A stretch of 13,190 nucleotides of DNA, from the NCBI GenBank assembly GCA_005878685.1, contig VBLN01000001.1, forward strand, positions 1-13,190, given 5' to 3'. The position numbers and the translations under genes were made by a program. Shown piece after piece: positions 1-6,251 of this stretch (its first letter is position 1; each line of letters opens with the position of its first letter). Source of the DNA: Deltaproteobacteria bacterium. GTDB lineage: Bacteria > Desulfobacterota > Binatia > UBA9968. The notes beneath the pieces are model-generated. The model was not told where the DNA came from, did not search any database, and saw only the letters and a program-made list of their open reading frames with translations.

Positions 1-175
1 CACAGGAGAGCGAGTCGTGGCCATCGGCGAAAATATCCGCCTCAACGATCACCTTCTCGCCAATCGCTCGCTTGATAGGGAAACGGCCGCCATCGATCTC
101 GGGCCTTACGCCTTCGATGACGACGCGCCTCCTGCCTCTTTCACACTCGGTCATATCCCGCGTATAATCCTGCAT
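1..175 (-). CDS. glgE: Alpha-1,4-glucan:maltose-1-phosphate maltosyltransferase, N-terminal fragment (runs off left edge)
   Basis: Reading the minus strand from 175 gives 58 codons that match the start of GlgE: a short lead, then RRRVVIEGVRPEIDGGRFP, IKRAIGE and VEADIFADGHD, the conserved opening of the DUF3416 beta-sandwich domain. GlgE transfers maltose from maltose-1-phosphate to the non-reducing end of alpha-glucans, the last step of the trehalose-to-glucan route (TreS, Mak/Pep2, GlgE). The GH13_3 catalytic domain lies outside the window. An in-frame TAG directly precedes the ATG at 175, so the start cannot be further upstream; a second in-frame ATG at 154 is possible. Neither has a strong ribosome binding site, though a purine-rich AAGAAGGG lies about 13 bp before the first. 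It follows the CdaA-YbbR gene by 115 bp on the same strand. The family call is firm; the exact start is not. Confidence 0.88.
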   Translation of the reverse strand, partial: MQDYTRDMTECERGRRRVVIEGVRPEIDGGRFPIKRAIGEKVIVEADIFADGHDSLSC

Positions 176-290
176 CTACCCGGTCCGGCCCTTCTTCAAA
201 AATTGCCTGCTATAGAATAGCCGCCACAGAGGCTTGCGGTCTCACACCGGAGGAATGGCTTATCGGGCTGGGTCAATGTTGCCTATCTCT
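176..290 (-). other. Intergenic gap between the diadenylate cyclase gene and glgE
   Basis: This 115-bp gap separates the cdaA-type stop codon from the glgE start. I see only short imperfect inverted repeats (CCGC/GCGG around 224-242 with a 10-nt spacer) and no T-tract terminator. Read-through from the upstream gene into glgE is therefore possible. No promoter hexamers convincing enough to annotate were found. Confidence 0.3.
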
Positions 291-1514
291 TCAGCTAACT
301 TGGTCCGCTTTCTTTTGTACCGCACTTGCCCCTTTGTCGTGAGGCTTGCTTTCTTGCGGGAGCTTTTTCACTGAGATCGTCACCGTAGTCGGAGTCAGTT
401 CATCGACAGTAAGGCCCCTTGGGCGTTGAACATTTTGTTCCAAGATGCGGAACGTTCTCTGCCCGGACGCTGCCGGGGACGTATCTACGGTGACCTTAAG
501 CTTTCGATGATCCGATAGGTAAAAAGCACGCCTTGGTCCCGTGAAGGTCGCCTTGACCTCTGGCGGCTGAATTTTATCGACGACAAGGTTCGAAGGCAGG
601 TTCTCCACGGTGATTGGTATTCTGTATGTCACCTTCGCGATTTTTGAGCCAGGCACAAACGCATACCACAGCACAAGCGTGAGGCACAGCGATATGGCCT
701 TTTCCACCCAGTTTTCCCTTAGGAGCTGAACCGACATCCTCCCTCGATCCGGCGATGGATACCTTTCCTGCAAAAAATCTTCCAGCCAGGCTCCCAGTTG
801 TTGAAGATTGGTGACTTCCCGAAGCTTACCGTCCCTCGCGACAGAGATCGTCCCTCTTTCCTCAGAAACAACAATGCAGAAGGCATCGGATAACTCTGCC
901 AGCCCCAGCGCAGCGCTATGACGCGTCCCAACGCGCGCCAATTGGTAGAAGTCTTTGGAAAGGGGCAGGTGAGCCGCAAAACGGGAGATCCGATCATTTT
1001 CCACGAGCACCGCACCATCATGACCCGGAGAATGGGGATCGAAGATGCTTGCGAGCAGGGGCTCGCTGAGTTTACCGCCCAACTCGATGCCTCCCATGAT
1101 ATGCCTCTCCAAGGGATCCCGGCCGCGCAGCACAATAAGGGCACCGATTCTGTTTTTGGCAAAGTCGGCCAGACACTTTATGAGGATATCCGCAGTTCCG
1201 GAACGGAGTGGACGGGGGCCTTTTTTTCCAAGGCTCCAGACCGCTATCCTTTCGAAGATCTGTCTCAGCTCCTCCTGGAAGATCACGACAATGATAATCA
1301 GCAGAATGGCGAAGAAGCCCTGAAAAATCCACGCCGTCAGCTGGAGTTCGAGCTGACGCGCGAGCATATACACAGCGGCAAGAATGAAAATCCCTATCAC
1401 CACGAAGGGGGCCCGGGTCTGCTTCACCCAGACCATGACGGTATAAAGCAATACCGCCACAAATCCTATATCTATAATATCTGTGAACCCTATATCCCCG
1501 AACGGAGCGAGCAT
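291..1514 (-). CDS. Membrane diadenylate cyclase (CdaA/DAC domain) fused to a YbbR/CdaR-type domain
   Basis: The 407-residue protein makes cyclic di-AMP from two ATP at the inner membrane. Residues 1-85 carry three hydrophobic segments (about 13-30, 36-52 and 62-79) ending in FQEELRQIFE, as in CdaA. The DAC domain (about 105-245) has GGIELGG (141-147), the catalytic DGA (166-168) and GTRHSAALG (196-204), the RHS/RHR-type nucleotide-binding motif. A further membrane segment (about 270-288) is followed by a YbbR-like repeat (about 293-385), the domain that in Bacillus is the separate regulator CdaR. CdaA alone is about 270-280 residues, so this is a natural fusion of enzyme and regulator. The extra domain should lie outside the membrane. 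The ATG at 1514 puts the first helix at the family's usual place, but only a weak purine-rich GAGAAAAGAA precedes it. A putative promoter lies about 70-95 bp upstream. All catalytic motifs look intact. Confidence 0.92.
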   Translation of the reverse strand: MLAPFGDIGFTDIIDIGFVAVLLYTVMVWVKQTRAPFVVIGIFILAAVYMLARQLELQLTAWIFQGFFAILLIIIVVIFQEELRQIFERIAVWSLGKKGPRPLRSGTADILIKCLADFAKNRIGALIVLRGRDPLERHIMGGIELGGKLSEPLLASIFDPHSPGHDGAVLVENDRISRFAAHLPLSKDFYQLARVGTRHSAALGLAELSDAFCIVVSEERGTISVARDGKLREVTNLQQLGAWLEDFLQERYPSPDRGRMSVQLLRENWVEKAISLCLTLVLWYAFVPGSKIAKVTYRIPITVENLPSNLVVDKIQPPEVKATFTGPRRAFYLSDHRKLKVTVDTSPAASGQRTFRILEQNVQRPRGLTVDELTPTTVTISVKKLPQESKPHDKGASAVQKKADQVS

Positions 1515-1813
1515 CTCACATTCTTTTCTCTAGAGGCGTTTCGTTATCGTCGAGGGTCCTATGAAAGCTTACGATAATTAATCCTAGCAAGATGAAAATG
1601 ACCTTACAACGGCATTCAGAATCTCTCTTTTTCTTGCCTGGCCGCTCAAGAAAGCATCATGAATATAGCCAGACTACTTGTTATTGATTGATTTGGATCG
1701 ACCCTGGAGGAATTAAGAACGTGGAGAACGGGCTCAGCCCTTAGATGACGCTACACCCTTTCGACGGTCGATAGATCATTCGGCCTGAGCCACATCGCGC
1801 TGGGCCACACGGA
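1515..1813 (-). other. Intergenic region between the TerC-family gene and the diadenylate cyclase gene
   Basis: These 299 bp contain no plausible gene. Just after the TerC stop there is an inverted repeat GGCTCAG (1731-1737) / CTGAGCC (1785-1791) with a 47-bp spacer, and inside it the small palindrome TCGAC-G-GTCGA near 1761. There is no T-tract next to either, so a canonical terminator is not shown. Closer to the cyclase gene there is a possible promoter at 1581-1609. Confidence 0.35.
1581..1609 (-). promoter_or_regulatory. Possible sigma-70-type promoter for the diadenylate cyclase gene
   Basis: On the minus strand, TTGTAA (1609-1604, 4 of 6 to TTGACA) and TAGGAT (1586-1581, 4 of 6 to TATAAT) are separated by exactly 17 bp. 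This would give a leader of about 60 nt before the ATG at 1514. The match is modest and could be chance. Confidence 0.3.
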
Positions 1814-2881
1814 TTACTGCTGAAAGGCCTGTGCGAATATCACGATCGCTAGAACCGCACCGATAATAGCAACCCATATCCAGACCCTATTTGGCCCTGC
1901 AGATAGCATACGGCGAGGCTTCTTGTTCCCTACTTTCCCAAGACCCAGTCCTGGGACTGGGAGCTCTCCTTTTCGCGGTCGAACGAGAAGAGAAGCCGCG
2001 ATCGAGAGAGTTAATATTCCTGCCACCACGCCTAGCGACACGCCGATGGGAATCTTGTAGATATCAACGAGCAGCATCTTGATACCCACGAACCCAAGTA
2101 CAATGCCCAACCCGTAGCGCAGGTAGATAAATAGTCCCATCACCCCCGCTAACAGAAAGTAGAGGGAGCGAAGGCCCAAGATGGCAAATACGTTCGAGGT
2201 ATAAACAATGAAAGGGTCGCTGCTCACGGCGAAGATAGCGGGGACCGAGTCCACGGCAAAGATGAGATCCGTACTCTCAACGACCAAGAGGACGACGAAC
2301 AGGGGGGTCGCCGCCCAATTTCCATTACGCTTTATAAAAAATCGTTGACCCTCGTATTGAGGAGAGAGCGGCATGAGCTGCCGCAGTACCTTGATCACCG
2401 GGTTATCCTCTGGATGGACGGAGGTCTCCTCTTTGATGAGCATCTTGATGCCGGTGAAAACGAGGAACGCGCCGAAGACGTAGATCACCCAATGGAAGTG
2501 CTGGAGGAGCAACGCTCCAGCCCCAATGAAGACGCCGCGCATGATCAGAGCTCCAAGAATGCCCCAGAAGAGAACGCGATGCTGGTAGGCGGCTGGGACG
2601 GCAAAATAGGAGAGGATGATGATAAAGACAAAGATGTTATCTACGCTTAGCGAGTACTCGATTAGGTATCCGGTGAAAAACTCGAGCGCCTTTTCCGGAC
2701 CCAACCAGATGTGTATCCCGGCGTTGAATAGAAGCGCTAGCGTGACCCAGACAAAACACCAAGTCGTGGCTTCTTTCGTGGTAACCGCATGAGCCTTGCG
2801 ATGAAAAACCCCAAGGTCAATCGCCAGCATTCCCAACACAAAGATATTAAAGACGATCCATAAACCTAGGTCCGGTGTCAT
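1814..2881 (-). CDS. TerC/Alx-family integral membrane protein (probable metal-ion, likely manganese, exporter)
   Basis: This 355-residue protein belongs to the TerC family (Pfam TerC, Alx-like branch). Members such as E. coli Alx and Bacillus MeeF/MeeY export manganese or help metalate exported enzymes. Visible family marks are IDLGVFHRKAH (21-31), the acidic membrane motif SLSVDNIFVF (77-86), and ESTDLIFAVDSVPAI (202-216), whose aspartates are the likely metal ligands. About eight or nine hydrophobic segments can be counted. After the usual TerC end (about residue 300) a basic linker, rich in glycine, proline and lysine, leads to one extra hydrophobic segment (about 333-351), longer than typical Alx proteins of about 320 residues. 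The ATG at 2881 has AGGAAGG about 7 bp upstream. It follows the HtpX-like gene by 40 bp and is probably co-transcribed with it. The substrate is inferred from the family. Confidence 0.9.
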   Translation of the reverse strand: MTPDLGLWIVFNIFVLGMLAIDLGVFHRKAHAVTTKEATTWCFVWVTLALLFNAGIHIWLGPEKALEFFTGYLIEYSLSVDNIFVFIIILSYFAVPAAYQHRVLFWGILGALIMRGVFIGAGALLLQHFHWVIYVFGAFLVFTGIKMLIKEETSVHPEDNPVIKVLRQLMPLSPQYEGQRFFIKRNGNWAATPLFVVLLVVESTDLIFAVDSVPAIFAVSSDPFIVYTSNVFAILGLRSLYFLLAGVMGLFIYLRYGLGIVLGFVGIKMLLVDIYKIPIGVSLGVVAGILTLSIAASLLVRPRKGELPVPGLGLGKVGNKKPRRMLSAGPNRVWIWVAIIGAVLAIVIFAQAFQQ

Positions 2882-2921
2882 AGATTTTCCTTCCTGTAAT
2901 CCCGTGCTCTTGTCCGGCCGG

Positions 2922-3407
2922 TCATTTGCCTAGGATGTTGGCCAATAGGGAAATGGCCCCGATTGCACCGGCGGCGGCGGTTCCGGCAAGCCTGTGGTGA
3001 TTCTTGATCTGGGACAGTTCGCGCGCCAGCACGTTCCGAAGCCTGGCCTCATCCAGGATTTGAGTATCTTGCCTTGCCGCCACCGCGGCATGTTTCTCGT
3101 TTCTGCCTGCAACAAAGACCGTCGGGGCGCTGCGAGGAAGCAAGTAGAGCTTGGGCATGGGCATCTGTGCCTGAAACGTTAATTCCTGCACTATGCGGTA
3201 GAGCCAAGGCGCGTCATCGGGTTGGATTTCCTTTGCGCCGTACAGGCGCAAAACGATTCTGTCGCTGAACCAGTAGCCGATGCCATGCACGGCCAAAGCA
3301 AAGATGAAGGCGATCACCGCGCCCTCTGGACCACCGAGCGCCTTACCGGCTGTGACCAAAACCACAGTCAAAAGCGCCATCACAAAAGTGGTTGTTAGAG
3401 TGTTCAT
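2922..3407 (-). CDS. Truncated HtpX-like (M48) membrane protein lacking the HEXXH zinc site
   Basis: The 161 residues align by eye with the first half of HtpX, the inner-membrane zinc protease of the M48 family. An N-terminal pair of hydrophobic segments (about 8-22 and 29-46) is followed by YWFSDRIVLRLYGAKE (45-60), MPMPKLYLLP (82-91), GRNEKHAAVA (101-110) and the active-site region. HtpX proteins have an HELxH-type zinc motif there; here it reads RELSQ (129-133), so both zinc-binding histidines are lost while the glutamate remains. The protein stops after the next hydrophobic segment (about 143-158), whereas HtpX is about 280-300 residues and supplies a third zinc ligand further on. No remnant of the missing half exists in the 40 bp before the TerC gene. 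The ATG at 3407 has GGGAGG 5 bp upstream and starts at HtpX's usual MNTLxTT; a longer frame reaches 3485 but lacks such support. It could be a decaying gene or a maintained non-catalytic homolog; the clean frame and strong ribosome binding site favour the latter. Confidence 0.8.
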   Translation of the reverse strand: MNTLTTTFVMALLTVVLVTAGKALGGPEGAVIAFIFALAVHGIGYWFSDRIVLRLYGAKEIQPDDAPWLYRIVQELTFQAQMPMPKLYLLPRSAPTVFVAGRNEKHAAVAARQDTQILDEARLRNVLARELSQIKNHHRLAGTAAAGAIGAISLLANILGK

Positions 3408-3412
3408 TTGAA

Positions 3413-3418
3413 CCTCCC
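3413..3418 (-). promoter_or_regulatory. Ribosome binding site of the HtpX-like gene
   Basis: GGGAGG on the minus strand ends 5 bp before the ATG at 3407. It decides in favour of this start over the upstream in-frame start at 3485, because the protein then begins exactly where HtpX homologs do. Confidence 0.75.
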
Positions 3419-3580
3419 TTGCCTGTCCGAATCGGGAATGCCCGATAGTCGATGCTTCGTTCTCTGAGGCATCGCGAAGTAGCAAGCTTTCGCTCGCCGC
3501 TTATGAATCACGCCAGGTGGCTGGCGGGCGAAAAATTTACTTGGACCCGTCCAGAACTGGAGTAGGCCCCAGAGATAAGG
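3419..3580 (-). promoter_or_regulatory. Hairpin-rich 5' leader of the HtpX-like/TerC transcription unit
   Basis: Read as RNA on the minus strand, the leader holds a run of compact potential hairpins: TGGA-CGGG-TCCA (3553-3542), overlapped by the palindrome CCAGAACTGG (3551-3560); CGCCAG-CCAC-CTGGCG (3526-3511); GCGAGC-GAAA-GCTTGC with a GNRA tetraloop (3497-3482); CGATGC/GCATCG with a 13-nt loop (3474-3450); and ATCGGG-CATT-CCCGAT (3446-3431), which ends about 12 bp before the ribosome binding site. It does not code for a plausible protein. TerC-family genes are often controlled by the manganese-sensing yybP-ykoY riboswitch, but I do not see that consensus here. Function is inferred only from structure and position. 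Confidence 0.45.
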
Positions 3581-3604
3581 AAAAAATCTAAGGAGAGATT
3601 TTTT
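3581..3604 (-). terminator. Possible weak bidirectional terminator after the second small secreted-protein gene
   Basis: A perfect 9-bp inverted repeat, AAAAAATCT (3581-3589) and AGATTTTTT (3596-3604), with a 6-nt loop overlaps the TAA stop of the small secreted-protein gene. Each strand ends the stem in a T-run. The stem is nearly all A:T, so termination would be weak. Confidence 0.35.
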
Positions 3605-3924
3605 TAGAGGCGATAGACCTCTTGAAGTCTATAGAGCTCTTGCTGCGAAAAGCCGGAAGGTTTTTTTATCCTGTCAGCGGAAAGAAAATGTGCCAGTCGC
3701 GCACGAAAGCCCGGCAGTAACTTGATCGATAACTTACTTCTTACGTGACGGCTTCGGAAGCGCCCCGAATGGTTGGACCTTAAGGAAATGAGATCGTCGG
3801 TCGAGGAAGCCTCTTCTTCCGCGTCTTCATCCAGGTCGGCACGAAACTCGATGGCTTCTGTTAGGAGTAGCCCACTGGAGGCTAGAAAAAGCAGCGAAAG
3901 AAAAACGGCGATCGTTGTTCTCAT
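3604..3924 (-). CDS. Small secreted protein, paralog of the protein at 4581-4919 (unknown function)
   Basis: This 106-residue protein has no family I recognise. Residues 1-24 look like a signal peptide (MRTT start, hydrophobic core to about residue 21, possible cleavage near LTEA). An acidic stretch follows (DLDEDAEEEASSTDD, 30-44), then a basic segment. RSKLSIKLLP (62-71) and the C-terminal QELYRLQEVYRL (95-106) match RSKTSVKLLP and QDIYRRNGVCRI in the other small protein at almost the same distances from both ends. I chose the ATG at 3924 because the signal peptide then starts at the N-terminus; an in-frame ATG at 3966 would add 14 residues. No strong ribosome binding site is visible at either. 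It lies last in a three-gene group, after the conserved protein at 4046-4483. The paralogy and signal peptide make it likely to be real. Confidence 0.68.
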   Translation of the reverse strand: MRTTIAVFLSLLFLASSGLLLTEAIEFRADLDEDAEEEASSTDDLISLRSNHSGRFRSRHVRSKLSIKLLPGFRARLAHFLSADRIKKPSGFSQQELYRLQEVYRL

Positions 3925-4045
3925 TTCTAAAACTCGCTTATCAGGCTTCGAGCGTGACGTTAACATTACCAGGGCTCTCTGTCAAAAGGAGCGGTGCAAC
4001 GGCGCAGAGACAAGAGAAAATGACAGGCCAGACTAGGGGTCCACC

Positions 4046-4483
4046 CTATGACCCGTACTTTGGCGACCTGCAACTCTTGATTGAGGGTTTGTTCCTTTGC
4101 ACAGCCACCCCTTTTCCATATTCCGCCGCCCTTCTCGTCTGTCTTTCCTTCCAATCAAACAGCTGGTGCCTAAGCCAGCCGGGATCAATCCCCAGATTCT
4201 CGCAAATATCGCTGAAGGAAAAGGGATCATCCGAATCCGAGGCTATCCACTCTTCTGCCTCACGAAATAACTTTTCGTTTTTGCGCGATGGCTTGAAGAA
4301 ATAAGTCTGAAAGCAAGCGATGCCATCCTCTAGTACGGCAAGCATCAGCTTCCCCAAGGCTTCTGGCTTGTACTGGCCAGTCTTCGCCTCGTACAGTCTT
4401 GCGTACTGGTACCGCAACAAAGGATCGGGCGAAAAAATGAGACTAGAAATGGGATCTATATCGACATCACGGAAAGTACCCAT
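4046..4483 (-). CDS. Small conserved cytoplasmic protein, unknown function
   Basis: This 145-residue protein has no signal peptide or membrane segment. Its most distinctive part runs from about 41 to 113: EALGKLMLAVLEDGIACFQ, then KLFREAEEWI (71-80), FSFSDICENLGIDPGWLR (88-105) and a final DWKERQTRR. The pattern of two helical stretches and a short 'ICENLGIDP-WLR' segment resembles a helix-turn-helix-like fold, and I recall similar short hypothetical proteins in uncultivated bacterial genomes, often with the motif 'EAE-WI...FSF--ICE-LG'. That recollection is the only family evidence. The tail (119-145) is basic and could bind nucleic acid. The ATG at 4483 has AAGGA 7 bp upstream, a good site. 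It sits between two paralogous secreted-protein genes. A role as a regulator is only a guess. Confidence 0.8.
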   Translation of the reverse strand: MGTFRDVDIDPISSLIFSPDPLLRYQYARLYEAKTGQYKPEALGKLMLAVLEDGIACFQTYFFKPSRKNEKLFREAEEWIASDSDDPFSFSDICENLGIDPGWLRHQLFDWKERQTRRAAEYGKGVAVQRNKPSIKSCRSPKYGS

Positions 4484-4522
4484 GACAATTTCCTTAGTTT
4501 AAATTTTTGTTACAGATAATTT

Positions 4523-4553
4523 CCTAACGAGAAACTATCCGTGCCTAACGGGA
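4523..4553 (-). repeat. Direct repeat of CCTAACG spaced two helical turns, upstream of the conserved small protein gene
   Basis: CCTAACGAGA (4523-4532) and CCTAACGGGA (4544-4553) share 9 of 10 bases with starts 21 bp apart, which is two DNA turns. The pair lies 40-70 bp before the ATG at 4483, a plausible place for an operator, and could equally be chance. One copy also forms a short CCGT/ACGG hairpin. Confidence 0.3.
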
Positions 4554-4580
4554 GAATAGGGTCTTGAATCGGGAGGAAGT

Positions 4581-4919
4581 CTAAATCCGGCAGACGCCGT
4601 TGCGGCGATAGATATCTTGTTTGGCGGGAGAGGCCGAGAACGGAGTCCCATTGAACCAGGCCGCATGAGAAGGAGACTCTATTCCGCGACTTAGCTGTGG
4701 CAACAGTTTGACCGACGTCTTGGAGCGTAGGGGACGGAAAGGTAGACCACGCTGTTGTGCAAAGACTGAGGCCATAGCTGTAAGGCCGGTCGAACAACTC
4801 GGTTCATGGGTCTCTTGATAGAAAAAACTTTCACTGGTGATTCCCTGGCCGTCAAAAACTAGAGCGCCGGAGATCACAGCGAAGAATGAAAAAATGGCTA
4901 GCAAAGTTTTTGCTGTCAT
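4581..4919 (-). CDS. Small secreted protein, paralog of the protein at 3604-3924 (unknown function)
   Basis: This 112-residue protein has a likely signal peptide (residues 1-20, hydrophobic core LLAIFSFFAVISGALVF), then a polar stretch with one cysteine (42). RSKTSVKLLP (65-74) and the tail QDIYRRNGVCRI (101-112) match RSKLSIKLLP and QELYRLQEVYRL of the second small secreted protein. The spacing is conserved too: 64 versus 61 residues before the RSK motif and 38 versus 35 after KLLP. No known domain is recognised. The ATG at 4919 lacks a clear ribosome binding site, but no better start is seen. It begins the three-gene group, 245 bp after the ABC ATPase stop codon. Sequence divergence from the paralog is high outside the two motifs, so the duplication is old or both came from a larger family. 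Confidence 0.7.
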   Translation of the reverse strand: MTAKTLLAIFSFFAVISGALVFDGQGITSESFFYQETHEPSCSTGLTAMASVFAQQRGLPFRPLRSKTSVKLLPQLSRGIESPSHAAWFNGTPFSASPAKQDIYRRNGVCRI

Positions 4920-5164
4920 TGCGATCTACTTACTAGACGCCCATGATAGTGTCAACCTTCACCCAAAGCACTACGGGTACCAAGGAACAGAAAAGCAGAG
5001 ACCCATTGCTTACCGCGCTGAGGGGCGGGTTCCCCCTCTTTCAAGTCACACCTTTGGACGAAGAGCCGCTCCGTGCCCCGCTGGCGGGAACTAATACGTC
5101 GCGTGATATGTCCCCGGGCAATCCAGTACCCTCATCAATCTCTAACTTTCCGGGGCCATCAAAG
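4920..5164 (-). other. Intergenic region with G/C-rich inverted repeats between the ABC ATPase and the small secreted-protein gene
   Basis: No gene is supported in these 245 bp. On the minus strand, CCCCGG (5155-5150) and CCGGGG (5117-5112) can pair across a 32-nt loop shortly after the ATPase stop. CCCG-CCAG-CGGG lies near 5079-5090, and GAGGGG/CCCCTC pairs with a 7-nt loop at 5038-5020. None carries a T-run, so rho-independent termination is not shown. A perfect TTGACA lies at 4955-4950, but no good -10 hexamer is found 16-18 bp away; a TATCAT overlaps just downstream at 4948-4943. The region may hold the promoter and a structured leader for the small-gene group. Confidence 0.3.
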
Positions 5165-6241
5165 CTATTTATTGATTCGCTTCCCGTTAGAAAAAAGATG
5201 CAGCCGGTTTGGGGCCGCCGCGAGGCCAAGGATCTCGCCCCTATTCAGCCCAACATCCGGAGCGATCCGGGCGACGAGTTTCGCATGGCCCGACCTAATA
5301 TGGACAAACTTATCAGAACCCAGATCCTCCACGATCTCCACCTCACCTCTGATCCAGGCTCCGTCAGGAGCAGTGGGATGAAAATCCTCCGGTCGAATTC
5401 CCACGGTTAGATCCTTCGCCGCATAGTCTGCGCCGTGCCCTGACAGGGCCCCGGAGAGATCGATTCGGGATTCTCCAGCTCTAAAGACAATCCCTTTATC
5501 ATCCAACTTTCCCTCGATAAGATTCATCTGCGGACTCCCCACGAAGCGAGCTACGAAAGTATTGGCGGGTTTGTGGTAGATGGCCGACGGGTTTCCCATC
5601 TGCTGCAGCTTCCCTTTGTCGAGGACCATGATCTTTTCTCCTAGGGTCATCGCTTCGGCCTGATCGTGGGTAACATAGAGAATGGTCGCTTGAAGTTTTC
5701 GGTGGAGCTGCGCCAGCTCGATACGCATCCCGGCCCTTAAGGCGGCATCCAGGTTGGAGAGCGGCTCGTCGAAGAGGAAGATTTTTGGCCGACGCACGAT
5801 CGCCCGACCCACCGCCACTCTCTGCCTCTGACCTCCGCTGAGCTCCTGAGGCTTGCGCTCCAAATGAGCCTCAAGTTCCAGCAGACGTGCTGCTTCAGTT
5901 ACTTTGGATTGGATCTCTTGCTTGGAGAAACCCCTTAGGCGCAGAGAGAAAGCGAGGTTATCAAATACGTTCATGTGGGGATAGAGCGCGTAGCTCTGGA
6001 AGACGAAGGCGATATCCCTCTCCCGCGGCGGCAACGGATCGATGCGTTTGTCTCCGATGGAAATGGTTCCGGTCGACGGCGCTTCCAATCCCGCTACGAG
6101 CCGAAGGAGGGTCGTTTTGCCGCAACCCGAGGGGCCAAGCAGGACGCAAAACTCCCCTTCAGCCACGTCGAAGGATATCTCCTCCAAGATTCGAGTGTCC
6201 CCAAACGATTTTGAGAGTCCTCTGACTTCCAGTCCAGCCAT
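5165..6241 (-). CDS. ABC sugar importer ATP-binding subunit (MalK/UgpC/SugC type)
   Basis: This 358-residue ATPase powers carbohydrate import. Numbered from the ATG at 6241, the motifs are Walker A GPSGCGKTT (36-44), Q-loop glutamine 82, signature LSGGQ (134-138), Walker B FLFDE (155-159), D-loop SNLD (162-165) and switch histidine 192 in VTHDQAEAM. The C-terminal third (about 235-358) has the TOBE-type regulatory domain of the MalK branch, with MNLIEG and VGIRPEDFH. Length is normal for the family. A GTG at 6250 in the same frame would add MIR; neither start has a clear ribosome binding site, and MAGLEVRGLSKSFG is the usual opening. It is the fourth transporter subunit of the operon, but the only one not overlapped with its upstream neighbour: about 120 bp separate it from the second permease. 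MalK-type ATPases can serve several importers, which could explain separate expression. Confidence 0.93.
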   Translation of the reverse strand: MAGLEVRGLSKSFGDTRILEEISFDVAEGEFCVLLGPSGCGKTTLLRLVAGLEAPSTGTISIGDKRIDPLPPRERDIAFVFQSYALYPHMNVFDNLAFSLRLRGFSKQEIQSKVTEAARLLELEAHLERKPQELSGGQRQRVAVGRAIVRRPKIFLFDEPLSNLDAALRAGMRIELAQLHRKLQATILYVTHDQAEAMTLGEKIMVLDKGKLQQMGNPSAIYHKPANTFVARFVGSPQMNLIEGKLDDKGIVFRAGESRIDLSGALSGHGADYAAKDLTVGIRPEDFHPTAPDGAWIRGEVEIVEDLGSDKFVHIRSGHAKLVARIAPDVGLNRGEILGLAAAPNRLHLFSNGKRINK

Positions 6242-6251
6242 GCGAATCACA

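Noticed and set aside
17..220. Plus-strand frame of 67 codons at the left edge
   Set aside because: The opposite strand encodes the clear N-terminus of GlgE over the same bases, so this frame is its shadow.
918..1577. Plus-strand open frame of 219 codons
   Set aside because: It lies antisense to the membrane and catalytic parts of the diadenylate cyclase, which shows strong family motifs; the antisense translation has no recognisable domain.
3408..3603. yybP-ykoY manganese riboswitch in the leader of the HtpX-like/TerC unit
   Set aside because: The conserved core GGGGAGUAG and the paired loop sequences were looked for on the minus strand and not found, so only an unnamed structured leader is claimed.
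4510..4797. Minus-strand frame of 95 codons overlapping the first small secreted-protein gene
   Set aside because: It is out of frame with the frame that carries the signal peptide and the motifs shared with the paralog, and has no features of its own.
4927..4955. Sigma-70 promoter from the perfect TTGACA at 4955-4950
   Set aside because: The hexamer 17 bp downstream (TAAGTA) is a poor -10, and the start would fall only a few bases from the ATG.
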